Of a DNA stretch of 64,000 nt, positions 1 through 11,754 are shown piece after piece (position 1 is the first letter of the stretch; every line of letters starts with the position of its first letter). The position numbers and the translations under genes were made by a program. Below the pieces are notes generated by a model, which saw nothing but the letters and a program-made list of their open reading frames with translations, did no database searches and had not been told where the DNA came from. The DNA comes from Nephrocerus scutellatus. Taxonomy: Eukaryota; Arthropoda; Insecta; Diptera; Pipunculidae. The DNA lies in the NCBI GenBank assembly GCA_947095585.1, contig OX352764.1, positions 9,409,001-9,473,000 on the forward strand, written 5' to 3'.

Positions 1-189
1 TTAAGAAATAACCAAAAACCATTTCATACAATTAGGCTCAGTAATATTGCGTATAAAAGTCAGTTATACATGAGGATCTTGTATATTACATTGTATATAA
101 GATTATACCAGTATATTCTGCTATAATCTTCTCCAAGAATAGAATCTTCTCGAAAATTAGTGATTAGGTATAAATATAAGATAAGTTAA

Positions 190-515
190 ATAAACGAATA
201 TCTTTATAAGAAAACGGGTCAAGAACTAATAGGCACAACCATCCAATGATTGAAGGGGCAGTGGATTGGTTATACACTTCAAAAAGGCGACAGTTCCATA
301 GCAAACTAGCGATACAATTAACCTTTATTAGAGGATAACAGAAGAATGGGTCGATTGAGAAACAAGTGGCGCAGAGTAGTTGATGAGTAGACACGACAGC
401 TGGGGAAGAGTTGGAGAAAGCTGAAGCTGGCATTACCAGGAACTGTACACGATGGCACATAGGCGTAGTAAAAGCCCTAATTATACCCACAAGGGAAAGC
501 AGGACACAAGCGAAA
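190..515 (+). mobile_element. LINE family A, 3' end fragment
   Basis: This is the 3' terminal part of a non-LTR retrotransposon. It aligns by eye to 61640-61935 over its whole length: shared blocks include the start around 'aggcacaaccatcca', the 'gtggcgcagagtagttga' region and the final 'gatggcacataggcgtagta'. In the better copies this region encodes the basic RT C-terminus of the type WQWIGHTL...WNP...GRPR.TWRR. Here the frame is broken by stops, so it is a dead 5'-truncated remnant. The TAAG tail seen on the 59662-61953 copy is not preserved. Confidence 0.8.
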
Positions 516-599
516 GTGATTCGTAACTGACATAATGGTTGTATCGTCGGCAAATGTGACATTTATATATAAAAATGATAGTACGTTTGTATGTAGACG

Positions 600-760
600 C
601 GCAACGCCTAAACCACTGTACGTATCGAAGCCATATTCATACCATATGTTCCGATATGTAAAGATAAGAAATCGAGACACTGGACTTATCAAAGCGACAT
701 TCATACTATATGTTCGTTTGGTGCTTAGATAGGTTCATGTTTTTTTTTTGTAAGAAATAT
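600..760 (-). repeat. dispersed repeat D, copy 1
   Basis: Read on the minus strand, this stretch carries the sequence 'gcaccaaacgaacatat' followed by 'tatggcttcgata' and 'agtggtttaggcg'. The same blocks occur in the same order at 3857-4100 on the plus strand, and a related copy lies at 38168-38418. No coding capacity, inverted termini or poly-A tail is visible. The repeat class is unknown. Confidence 0.6.
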
Positions 761-3700
761 CTACATGTAATATAGGATTCCAAAATCTCTAAATATTGCT
801 TTTTATTATTTCTGAACGCCGAATTCCGTGTATCTTTAATAAATCTTTCAAACTCTGTCTCAATTTGTGAGAAAAAAATTGGCATTCACCCTTGTTCGGA
901 ATTTAGTTTGAAATGATCAAATTAGTTTTAAACTTAAACATTAAACATTTTAACTTAACATTAAAATCTTGAACGCAGTGCAGCACAATATTAGAAATGT
1001 CAATAAGTCTTTTACGAATAAGCGTTTTCAAGAGGTGCTAAGATTTCAAAGAGGGCCGTAATAACGTTCAGGATGCAGAGCTCCTTGGACGGAACAGCAA
1101 ATCAATAATCGATGTGTGGTGGGTGTTGGCAAATCATTTGATTCATTATTTTTCGGATGTTTTGGGAGAACGTCTGCTTCGAAAATGTTGATAGTTAGGG
1201 ATGTTTTTGGGCAAGACTGTTATTATGCTCAGCCGATCAGATCGATCAGATTTAAGTCATAGATTCGACTTAAAATTGGGTAACAGAAAGATAAGGATCA
1301 ATTAAGAACTGAGAAGCGCAATAGAGGAACTCAAATTTCAACGGAAATTAACCATTTTCATCATGCATGAGTGATATGTATTTTCATCACACCCGATATC
1401 AAAAACAAAAATTGTGCCAAAAAACGCATAAATTCCATTCCACATTCCCACTCCCAGTTAATTACACACATCACCACATCGCGATTACCATCACGCGACC
1501 TTCTTCAGAAGTCTCAACAAAACACAACACAAGAGATAAGTGTAAAATAATTGTTGCATGCCTACCCAAGATGGGAAGTCATTTCGCGAGTTCGTCCAAT
1601 TTGGAAAGCATTTTTTACCTGACCAGCAAATAATTTCCTTGTTTCGCAACTTGACCTGGTTCGGTAGACCATCCCATTCCGTCCGAACGCGACCACATTT
1701 CGGGCCAAGAAAAGAAACGACATGCAAAGAAGCATAACACATCCGTCGTACTGCGTTCACTTTTGGCACATGCCGCTCGCCGAGACGGAGAAAAAAGTTC
1801 GAAAGCACGCGTACTTAACGTATGTAATTTGGTTCACGTAGCTGACCTTGACCTGACTGACTATTGAGAAATTTTCAAACTTTTCCGCCTTTTAGATGAC
1901 TGACCGTTGTCCAAACCTCAGATGAACTTTTTCATTTTGGCAAACATTTTGCGAACATCTGTAAGATGAGATGAGATTCACACAATCAGCCAGACAGCCT
2001 GCCTGCCACGCATGCGCAGCATAACAAAGATCATAAGAAAGTCTTCGCACGGTGCAAACCAGTTCCGCATCTATCCAAATCGACAACAACAACAAAAAAC
2101 AAACAAACTCCACAAGATTTCGAAACACAAAATGCACTCGAACGCAACGCACATTAATTGAACTTTCACGGGGGACGAACGGAAGAAGGGACTGTATGGA
2201 GCACGATAGAACAAGCGAGCAGGCGAGCGACTTTCAGATTCTTAGGCACACGTTGCACAAGTGTGTCCACCAGTGGACTGCATGCTTGCCTGTCTGCCTC
2301 TTGTCCACCTGGGGCATATGCGCATGCGCCCATGCGCTATAGGAGGACAACGCTTTGGGATAAATTCGAATTTCGAATTGGTTGATGCGCAATAGGATGG
2401 GATCCAACCAACAACCAGCAACCGGCACACAGCTGAGGATCTAAATAAAAAAAAACCACAAGCAGCCAGCAAACAACACACTTTTTCGACGTTTCGACGA
2501 TTTTTTTTATCTTTTGCAAGGCTATGGTGGACTTTAGGTAGTAGAAGACTCTTGAAGTTTTTTGCCCTCTTAAGAGGTTCACATATATGCAGTTTAGATG
2601 GTTCGCAGGCGCACATGTGTGCAGTTTAGTTGGTTCGCACACACGAAAATTCAAGTACCCTCTTTCCGTATCTGTGGCATCATGTTATGAGATGCACACT
2701 CCAAGAGGCAGCAGCCTAATGGTAATAAACTTTTTTCCTCCAGCCTTTTTTTGTGTTCATCGTATGCATACCGTTAGGTTGAAGGATCTCATTTTGTTGT
2801 TGTTGTTGTTAATTTTTTATTTATTGAAATTATTGCACAAGAGATTTGTTGCGACTCGTGTGACGATATAAATTAGTTTCGCTTAGCCATCGACTTCTCG
2901 CTGTCTGAGCAGCGAGGGAGGCACACAGATGAGATGGATGATGATGATGGGGAGAACGTCGTACTAGATGGAGTCAATACTGAAGGAGAATATCTTCTTG
3001 TCTTGCTCAACACCTAAGAACAAGTCGGTGCTGGCTGATGGAATTAAGGAGTGGTTCTGCTTTGTAATTTTCCATCGGTCGGATTTTCTGGTGATTTAAA
3101 TGCAGTTTTTCGGTGAAATCCTTTGGAAATATTTTGCAAAATACAGATTGTCCAGGATTGTTCTGGACGTTATTATTATTATTACCGCGACACTGTTGTT
3201 AAGTTGTCAGTTGTTTGTGCCTCCGCATTGTTCTTTATACAATAGAAGAAAAAAGGCTGCATACAAAAGGATTTCTGTGGTAGATCCTCCTTTACTTACA
3301 TCCATTTTGTTACCTTTTTGTGATTAACTTTCAAGTAACAGAATGTGAGCAAAATTAAACGAACAATGAGTATACACTTGAGGAACTACGTTCACAGACC
3401 TCCTACTGTCTCTGGCTTTTTCTATTGTTGCAAATTCTTAAAATTCTTAAGGTGCGTGTGTCAAATTAGATTGAAAAATTTCTTCCTTAACAGCTTCATG
3501 GGTAATTTCAGTGGTATTATGCGAATAACCTGATAAGTAGTTGTCACATGCCATCTTGTTCACACTGAGGCAAAGATTATTATGGCAAAAGAAATTATAT
3601 ATTTCATGCATTCCTAGAACAAGTAAATAAAGTCCTAATGGAATATTCCTAATACAAATTTTGCAAGATTGCCACAACTAGTCGTTTAGAAGTAAAAAAG

Positions 3701-3856
3701 TTATTAATTGATTACAGGGTCATTGAAAAAAAGTAATAAAGAATAATTGTGTGCGTATAATTTCAATTTATGCCTCATATCCTTGTCCAATGTATTTGTA
3801 ACTGACATGATGGCTGTACTGACAAGCAAAAGTGGTAATTTATTATTTAATATTAT
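761..3856. other. unassigned AT-rich intronic DNA
   Basis: I see no coding exon, RNA gene or repeat shared with the rest of the window here. Short open frames on both strands lack recognisable domains. A less AT-rich patch at about 1980-2420 and a GATGATGATG run near 2937 are the only compositional features. It probably lies in an intron of the minus-strand Btk29A gene. Confidence 0.4.
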
Positions 3857-4100
3857 AGTCAAAAATTACGGAATCTTTTTTGTACCATTTCACCATTTTT
3901 CATCGGAGCACCAAACGAACATATGGTGTGAATATGAACCAAATTCAACCATAAACACAAATGTTCGAAAATATCTCGACTCCAGCGTCACGTAACGGGT
4001 CAAAAAAAAACATAAACTTATCGAAGCACCAAACGACCATATGGTGTAATTATGGCTTCGATACTTATAGTGGTTTAGGCGGAATAAGGCGATTACTTTC
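3857..4100 (+). repeat. dispersed repeat D, copy 2
   Basis: This copy begins with 'gtcaaaaattacggaatc', which matches 38173 onward, and contains two 'gcaccaaacga.catatggtg' blocks and 'atatctcgac...gcgtcac'. It ends with the 'tatggcttcgatac' and 'agtggtttaggcg' blocks shared with 600-760. The three copies each retain different parts, so the ends are approximate. No coding capacity is visible. Confidence 0.65.
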
Positions 4101-4497
4101 GAATATCGCACGTGAACAATAGATAAAGTACTGGTTCAAGTACACTTCCTTGAGGTACACCTACCTTACTATCTTTAAGCTCATAATATACGTTTTTTAA
4201 TTCTCTATATCAACTTTGCGTGCCCGTATATCTGTCGGTAACTGGTAACCATGATAAAAATATAAACCCTGGCTGGCATTTTGACATTGACAGATAATAA
4301 AAATAGTTTAAGGGTGCGTTTGTATTTAAAGTCAAAATTGTTATGTCCCTAATGAATAAACCTTTACAATTTCATATGTCTTTTAATTACTACGCTTTCA
4401 TAAAACTCCGAAAAACTAAAGGTTTTTGACAATGGCAGTTCTAATTAGTACCACCACAAGTTTGAGCATCAGAACTCGAAGTTGTTTTCATATATAG
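4101..4497. other. unassigned spacer
   Basis: AT-rich sequence between repeat D and the family B LINE. Nothing recognisable was found on either strand. Confidence 0.4.
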
Positions 4498-5640
4498 ATC
4501 ATCATCATCATCATCATCATATTTGGCTCTACAACCAGGGTATGGTCCTGCTCTCCCGAAAAAATATCTCCACCGGTCCCGATTTTGAGCCGATATCATC
4601 CAGTTTGTCAACCCTAACCTCTGGGCGTCTTGGCCTACGCCATCCTTCCAGCGTAGGCTTGGCCGGCCTCGCTGTCGTGTTCAATAAGTCCTACCGGAAA
4701 GAAATTTTCGAGAAGGATCTTCTTCGCTCATGCGAGCTAGATGTCCTGCCCACCGGACATAGAGTATAGAGCATTGTTCCTCTCGCCGTTAGGTCAGAGT
4801 CTCGGAACACTTTTTCCAACGCCAGCTTGATGAGGACGCAGGCCAGTCCATCTCCTTGTCGGAGCCCGTTATAGATGTTGAATGCACTTGGTAGTGATCC
4901 CGATAATTTAACTTGGCTACTTGGCTTATAACATTGATCATGGTCAACCTACAAACTCGTGTCAGTTTATTTGGGATGCCGAATTCTCTCATGGCTTTAT
5001 AAAGTTCTACTCTGGCTATGCTATCATAGGCGGCTTTAAAGTCTATAAAAAGATTCTGTAAGGAGTTTTGAAACATTTGACATTTTTCCATCACCTACCT
5101 AAATCTAAGTTGTCGATTTGCCTGGGATGAAGCCACACTGGTATGGACAAATAATGACTTTTGCGTATGGGGCTATCCTGTCTTGGAGGATAGAGTAGAA
5201 AATCTTATACGCGGTACTCAACAAAGTTATACCACGATAATTGCTGCAGGTTGTGACATCTACTTTCTTATGTATGGGGCACAGGATGCCTCTTCGCCAG
5301 TCTTCAGGCATCGCTTCTTCCTCCCATACTTGCACTTTTAGTTCGTGAATTGCTTGGTGTATTACGGGACCTCCTGTTTTATTCAGCTCCGCCGGGATAC
5401 CATCTGATCCCGGGGTCTTTTTATTTTTGAGCCGATTTATCGCTCTGCTAACTTGGTCTATGCTTGGTGGCGGCAGCATACTGTGGTTTTCATTGGCCAT
5501 TGGTGGAGCCTCCAATTCCTCAGTTAGCAGGCCATTTAGCAACTCATTAAAGTACTCTTTCCATCGCTCTAAAATGCCTTTGAGATTGGTGATCAGATTA
5601 CCCTCTTTGTCATTGCAGTATTCATACATATTTCCTAAAA
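4498..5640 (-). mobile_element. LINE family B, RT-encoding copy (RTE-like), broken
   Basis: This minus-strand copy keeps the RT half of a non-LTR retrotransposon. The upstream frame (5629-5105) shows the linker and RT fingers, including PPPSIDQVSRAINRLK, TPGSDGIPAEL and SNYRGITLLSTAYKI. The next frame (5094-4789) holds motif A, LFIDFKAAYDS, then GIPNKL. Motifs B and C (GxxQG and YADD) are not readable, and the two frames are separated by a shift. The 3' end is the sequence read from 4620 down to a run of ATG trinucleotides at 4499-4522, with 'ggttgtagagccaaata' just before the tail, as in other family B copies. A short 3' UTR ending in tandem triplets is typical of RTE-clade elements. The endonuclease is missing, so the copy is 5' truncated. 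Confidence 0.82.
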
Positions 5641-7055
5641 ATGTTGATTACATTTGAAACCCACGAATTGCTTTCTTTCTCCTCAATATTACATAAAAAG
5701 ATCTTAAAAAACAAGAATGGTTTTTGGATGAACAAGAGTAATTATTACTCTTCGCGGCTGGAAAAAATTACAAAATGTAGGCTTTGCTTTCTAAATTTCT
5801 AAGGGTCTTTTAATGGCTGAATTGTTCAGTGAAAATATAAAAATAAAAATAAATTTTTGAAAAAGTACATTGCATGAATAATAAAATGTCTTTTAGTTGA
5901 ATAGACTGTTGGTTTGGATTTTTAGTTCTTTCCGTTTTTCCTCGAATATCCAAGAAGAATCAACCAACAATAACTACACAACCCATAGAACCCAAAAATG
6001 AATGTGGATTTTCATCTGCTTATAGATGTGTTTGTGTGTGTTTTTATTACAATTGTCAGTATTTACAGTATTTGCCTGCTTGTCAGTCACAGTCAACAAA
6101 CAACAGTTTCATTTTTATTACAACACGGCGCACTTGAGTAAGAAGCAATTTCTTTATTTCTTTTACTGCTCCTTCTGCTGTCGAAGATTCTTATCAAAAT
6201 TCGAAGAAAGTCATATTTGTCCTTCAATTTTACAACTAAAGGTATAAGTGGAACGAACGCCAAAAGTGCACTTGAGTTGTGCAGAGGTTGTAAAATAATA
6301 ATCACCGCCGCGCCGGTGCCCTAATCCTATTAAAGGAAACATAAACACCCATGATATGAGTATTCGTTGTTAATTATTCTGGTATACCTGATAACATTAT
6401 TTTAAGAGGAAACAGAAACCTCTTGAAAATACTGTTATCAGGTATTTTTCTGTTTACCAAAGGTGAACAAATTTGTTTTTAGATAGAAATAAAGTGAGAT
6501 TCTCATTTCATGGTTGGAAGAAAAAGCAATAAACTTTGAATCTCTAAAACTCTGCAATCAACCTTCCAAACTTTAACTTTAGACTGTTTATCGTCCAATT
6601 ACCTACTTAACCAATTTCAGAATATAATGACACAACAAATAGTGGATTGATTCATCGGTTTAAAATTAACGTGGTTTGGCGCGCTCTTTATGACAAATTG
6701 AAATTAATTATTTACTTTTGTACAAAGTATACTCCATCGGCAACCACATTTAGTTAAATTTGTGTGTAACTTTCCCTCCCAAAAGAATTGAATAATTCGT
6801 TTCGCATTCAATTACACAATTTCCCATATAATGAAATCGTGTATCTACATGCTGTTGTATGTAAATCTCGTAATTATTGAAGGGAGATTATTAAGAGACC
6901 TAAATGTTAATGAGCTCTATGTATGCCTTAATTAACTGTGGTAATTGTGGTATGTTATGTTGTTCACTTGTCGGTTATCCTTAGGCTTAATAAAAGCACT
7001 AGGCTAACATTATAAATTTAAAGTTCTATTTATTTTATTTATCATCTTCCTTACT
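5641..7055. other. unassigned AT-rich DNA
   Basis: No gene or shared repeat is visible apart from the inverted repeat at 6385-6444, which is listed separately. The sequence is strongly AT-rich with short homopolymer runs. Confidence 0.4.
6385..6444. repeat. near-perfect inverted repeat (stem of about 25 bp)
   Basis: The left arm starts 'tacctgataaca' and ends 'aagagg'. The right arm is its reverse complement, starting 'cctctt' and ending 'tgttatcaggta'. There are roughly two differences and one length difference over about 25 positions, and the loop is about 9 bases. It could be a small MITE or the stem of a hairpin RNA. No flanking duplication is obvious. Confidence 0.75.
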
Positions 7056-7250
7056 GGGCGCCGTGGTTCAATTGGGTAGTGCGCTGGTTCTTGGGGTACT
7101 TGGTTGAATTTACAGAAAAATACTAAAAAGCTTTTTCACGGTACCATCTTTCGTGAATGTCTGACAAAGGTCTGAGAGTAATAACTGTCATGGAAAGTTT
7201 CTCAATTCCACTTTCGGCTTTAAACTGTAAGTCCTGTTCATTTGTGTTCA
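7056..7250 (+). mobile_element. tRNA-derived SINE, 3'-truncated
   Basis: The head 'gggcgccgtggttcaattgg' resembles a tRNA 5' half with an A-box. A weak B-box ('cttggttgaattt') follows about 45 bases later. The body ('gtctgacaaaggtctgagagtaataactg', 'ggctttaaactgtaagtc') matches the SINE at 37905-38160. The ATT-rich tail is missing here. Transcription by RNA polymerase III would be expected for the intact family. This copy's B-box is degraded. Confidence 0.72.
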
Positions 7251-7317
7251 AAAATAAACATCTTCTATGCAATAACAGGATACGTCCCTCAAGCACAAAG
7301 TGGCTCTAAAACTATGA

Positions 7318-7410
7318 ATTTTAACGGAGACAGAACTCATAATGGTAGATTTTAACTGAGACACAAACCATAATGGGAGCTTTTAAGAGAGGCGCAAACC
7401 ATAATAGGAG
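7318..7410. repeat. minisatellite, 3 x 31 bp
   Basis: Three exact-length 31-base units run head to tail at 7318-7348, 7349-7379 and 7380-7410. Each follows the pattern 'ttttaa' then 'gag', then 'cataat' and a final 'gg.ag' or 'ggtag'. The second and third units share 'caaaccataat'. Nothing similar was seen elsewhere in the window. Confidence 0.85.
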
Positions 7411-7530
7411 TAAAATTAAAAAAATATTTGTAGTGTAAGACAATAAATTGAATCATACAAACAAGAAGCCCGTTTATTTGTACAACAGGCTGCAGCCACA
7501 CTCGTAACATAATACATATAACATGAATGA

Positions 7531-7680
7531 CATGGGTGGACCACAACGATCTGTTGCGGGGTTTTGGGGATTTCCATTAAATAATAATAATAATATTTGG
7601 CGCGACAGATCGTTGTGGTCCAAGGCCCAAGCATCTCGCTACCATTCTTGTGCTCAAAATGCATTAACAAAACATTTCAT
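7531..7680. mobile_element. two opposed SINE 3' ends forming an inverted repeat
   Basis: On the plus strand 'ggaccacaacgatctgttgcg' (7537-7557) is the reverse complement, bar one base, of 'cgcgacagatcgttgtggtcc' (7601-7621). Both match the 3' end of the SINE family, just before its ATT tail. An (AAT)n tract and 'atttggcgcgacaga' lie between them, as in the minus-strand SINE at 40784. I read this as the end of one plus-strand SINE facing a truncated minus-strand SINE. Confidence 0.7.
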
Positions 7681-7699
7681 TTCAAATATAACCCCACTT

Positions 7700-8262
7700 T
7701 TCACGCATCACACGCGCCTCACGCTTAGAAATAGTCCATCCGTCTCAGAAATAGCCTATATCACTGAGCTGCTCAAAAATTTCAGCTCTCTAGGTAGTAT
7801 GAAATGTGGTTAAAAAGGACCACAAAGAAGTAGACGCTGTGGAGGGCCTATTTCAAAGATTAACCTACTTTCCACGCATCACAGGCACCACACACGACTC
7901 GCGACACGAGTCACACGCGAAAATTCAGAAACGCTGTACGACACTAAGCTACTCTCATAAGTTCAACTTTCTAGGACATGTGGAAGTTGATTAAAAAAAG
8001 GTGGGGCGTAGTTCACAGATAAACCTAATTTGCACGCATCACATGCGCCACACGCGACTTGCGACACGTGTCATACACGGGATCTCAGAAATGGCTCACG
8101 ACGCTGAGATGTTTATAAAATTTCTAAGTTGTGTAAAAGGAAGTTAAAAAGAAACTCAAAGAAGTTTTCGCCTATTCCGAAGATCAACCAGTTGTCCAAA
8201 CACCGCGAGCGCCACACGTGACTCATGACGAGAATAACACGCGGGATCTCCTCCAATACCTC
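7700..8262 (+). repeat. degenerate satellite, units of about 160-171 bp
   Basis: The phrase 'cacgcatcaca.gcgcc' recurs at 7702, 7873 and 8033, with a weaker fourth start at about 8197, giving spacings of 171, 160 and 164. Each unit continues through 'cacgcgact.gcgacacg', 'ctcagaaat', an AT-rich part with 'tttc..ctttctagg', and 'gttaaaaag.acc.caaag'. The same unit occurs at 19335-20440. Units are diverged, so the array is old. Confidence 0.75.
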
Positions 8263-10059
8263 GAATGATATCAATATTTAGTAAATCCACAATCAATTTG
8301 TACTTAAAGAGCGACTCAACTTTGTTGCATTTGTTGCGTATATTAACATCCAAATTCTTCCGGATGACATATTCCGACAGCATCATCATCATCCTTGTTA
8401 TGAATCACCACCACAACTAGAAATCCTATTTCTAATCTTCTATGCAAACACTATCAACAGAAACGAGAAACCAGCAGCAAAAAAAAAACGACTACCTGCA
8501 CAGGTACCAAATATCAGGCCGTAGAGTACCTAACCACTTTAGTTGTCCTCCTTGAAAGAGTTTCTTTCTCATTTCCATCCGCCGGCCACCACATGGCACA
8601 TGGGTCGGCCGGTCGGTCGTCGTCGTCGTCGTCGTTAAGTTGTCTTCGCATCTTCATCAATTTTTCATTTGGATGGCGAAAATCCATTTCCTATATAAGG
8701 TATACTATACAGAGATGACTTTCGGTTGCAACGACTGTCGTCCGGACACAGAAATAAAGAGCAATACTTTTTCAACTTCAACTGGTCACACTGGCATGAG
8801 GCAGACCAAATTGGAGCCACCTTACCTTTCCTACCTTTCTTTAATTCTTTTTTTTTCAATGGTTCGGGTAACTTATGTTTTGGATTAAATTGATTGTCGG
8901 CATAGGTTCGTACGTACTCGTAGTAGATACACACCGTGTGTTCCTATGAAAATAAAGAAATATATCTAAAGATAAGACCTAGGCTGGCCGGTCTGGTAAC
9001 TACTCATAGGTACATAGGTGGTAGGATTGTAGCGAGCAAATGAAACTTTACAAGAACAACAAAAAATGTAAACAAAAACGTCCAAATAAACAGCGCACCG
9101 CAAAAGTAAGCGCAAGTGAGTAACCTGTTTTTTCTGCTCCTACTCTGGTCGTGCCAGATCTCCCTGATGTTTGTGGAGCCTTCTAATAGTCTGTTTCTGT
9201 TCTTCTTTGGCCGGTCGGTTGGCCGTTTGGTTTGTTGGTTGGTTAGTTTTTTCGGTTTTGCTGGTTTGGTTAGTTTTTGTGTTTTTGTGTTGTTTTGGTT
9301 TTTTTTTCGCCAAAGAAAAAGGTATTTTCCACCAACAACAGAAGCGGAACCGTGGTAGTACCTTTTGTGACGTGGTGTTTAACCTCTTTTCCTTACTGTC
9401 CTGATCAGCAGCTCCGACTCTGCGCGGTTGTGTCCGCGGCTGGAAGCTAGTAGAGACTACACTACTACTCACACTGCTGTGTGTATACTTCTTGCTGGCT
9501 GCGTAGCCCGACTACTCGCTAACCATACAGATGATAACTCTACTGGACTGCCTAACAAAGTACGGTGTACTGGCTGGGCAGGTACTCCTTTTTTTCTCCT
9601 CGCCTTTCCCACCATTGTGCACTGATGGCCACCGTTTATTTGTGATTTTTCGCCTTTGTTGTCCTCTTGCTGCAAACACAGATGCAGATCCAGAACTTTG
9701 CTTTGTTTTTGTGCGTTTTTAAGTGCCTCGAGATAAGTTTTAGGTGATTTTTATTGTTCCCATTTATTATCGTGAACGGCGATTTATTTTTCGAGTATTT
9801 AGTGGAAATGGATTTTCTTTTCTTACATCAGATGTTCGCGATATTTGTCGTCATTTTTATTATGTTGTTGCAAATATTGTATATTTTCAATTAAATCTAC
9901 CCTCTGCAACAGCTTGCCAGATTTTTACCGATTTTCTACTTTTTCCCATAATAACCAGGAAGAGTTTCGCCGACTTTCAGGAAAACGTCTGCATTAGTGA
10001 ATGTGCTACACCAAATTGTTCACGAGTTTTCGACAAAAAGACGACAAAGTGATGGAAAA
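8263..10059. other. unassigned DNA with (CGT)n microsatellite
   Basis: Nothing coding was recognised. A (CGT)n microsatellite occupies about 8615-8636. A T- and G-rich tract with repeated 'ggttggt' and 'ttttgtgtttt' lies at 9205-9310. Parts of 9100-9660 are less AT-rich than their surroundings, but no splice-bounded open frame of known type was identified. Confidence 0.4.
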
Positions 10060-10560
10060 TTCGCAGCCGATATTGGCCTGGGGCTTTCTTAAGCTTGTGG
10101 CATATTGGCAAAGAGCATGTTCTTTGCATAAACTGGACATCTCTTAACTGCAGTCACAGATACTTCTCCCGAGGAGGAAATAATATCTCGACTCCCAAGA
10201 ATGGCCCTTATCCAACGATTAGTCGAGTCTTCGATACCACTGCCACTGATTGCCTTTGCAATAAGTCGTAGCTAGTGTTATCTAAAGCGGCCTCAATGTC
10301 GAGGAAGGTACAGAGGGCCACTTCCTTGGAACGAAAAGTTCCTTCTATTTTCTTAACAAGATAGTGAAGGACACCTTCTGTGCAGAGGAAAAGACAATTC
10401 TTACTGGCCTCTAATATGAACATCAATTAGTATCTCCTAGTATAGGTCTGTACAATTTAGGCAGCTCACTATGCCTATTGCCTGGTTTGGGCATAAATAT
10501 CACATTAACCTGTCTCCAGATAGAAGGAATGTACCCCCAATTGGCTGGCTGGCTCTAAAT
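10060..10560 (-). mobile_element. RNase H-lineage LINE (LOA/R1-like), RT fragment
   Basis: Reading downward from about 10540, the translation shows WRQVNVIFMPKPGNRHSEL with a YRPI motif, then after frame changes the block LHYLVKKIEGTF, ALCTFLDIEAALDNTSYDLL and NRWIRAILGSRDI. These match the RT fingers and motif A region (FLDIExAFDNT) of LOA/R1-type non-LTR elements. Motif A carries alanine where phenylalanine is usual. No later RT motifs remain, so this is a short internal remnant. Clade assignment is by motif only. Confidence 0.7.
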
Positions 10561-11754
10561 AAAGCAGTCATACAGTAATAACTGAGTGTAATAAAGTTCT
10601 TCAAATTAAAAAATAAACAAAACTATGATATTGAAAAAATAAAACTTTGTGTTTGGTATATAAAACGCAAATTTTTTTATTAAATACGAGTACTTCAGTT
10701 AACTATTTGCCAATTTTTCCTCTCAACCAAAACTTAATAAATTCACATTTTGCAACCGCTTTCGGGTTAAGCGGAATGTGAACAACAAAACGAATCGAAG
10801 AAACAAACGTCACTGCTTTTGTCACCAACATTCAAAGCTGAGGAGAAGCACAACAATAAGCTACAAAAACAGTAAACGGAAAACAATAAAATAACGAAAA
10901 TGTTTATTTAAACTTTTTATTTTGTTATGCAATTCTTCACGTACCTACACATCGATATGGAAATAATTACGTTTTGCGTTGCCGTTAGCAAGGTTGTAAA
11001 TTTGGCTTTCAGCACTTTTTTCAAAGAATTTAGCTTGAATTGCTTTTTAACTTTTGTTCAAGCGGAATATAGCAGCCTCGCTCTTCATATCGTCTTGTAA
11101 TTGTGATTTTTGTCTTCTTTCATAAATTATTGTTTGCAATTTTAAATTATAATTACGTGTATGTACGGTTATCCGTGCAGGGCAAACACACACACACACA
11201 CGTGGCAACGTAACCATGAAAAAATGGTAAATCCCATTAAGGGAATTGTGTAATTACTTCATCGTTTATGTTATGCATCGCTTGTCAAATAATCATCAAT
11301 TTCTTTCTTTGTTGATGCGGTCAACCTAATGATACGCATGAAGAGAACACGGAAAATGATCTCCTCAATAATTTATTACTCGTACGAGTACAATTACAGA
11401 AATGGAAAAGAAGGTGTGGTCACGCGTGCCTTCATTTTGCGACTAACAAAAAGGAATGGTTATGTTAGCTAAGGTTAACGTTTAAAGGGTTAAGGTTATC
11501 TATGCAACTTTTGCTTTATTGATTTGCAAAAGTATATAAACAACTAAAGGAAAAATAATAGACGGTGTCAGGCCCTGCAACAATTCATTTTGTGGAAACT
11601 GTAGTGTACCATATATTTGTATAAAGACTAAGAGAGCATTACTTATTAATATTACTTTGTAATCTACAATGTTGTTAGCTTGTAAGTCATATATATTAAT
11701 TTTATTAAGTATATTAAGTCAATACTGCATAGTAAAATGAAAATATTTTTTGAA
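10561..11754. other. unassigned AT-rich DNA
   Basis: No gene, tail or shared repeat was found. A short (CA)n run lies at about 11185-11202. Confidence 0.4.

Noticed and set aside
9140..9472. 110-residue minus-strand open frame rich in Thr, Asn and Gln
   Set aside because: It lies over a low-complexity 'ggttgg' tract, has no recognised domain and no supporting splice sites. It was considered as a Btk29A linker exon but has no resemblance to that region.
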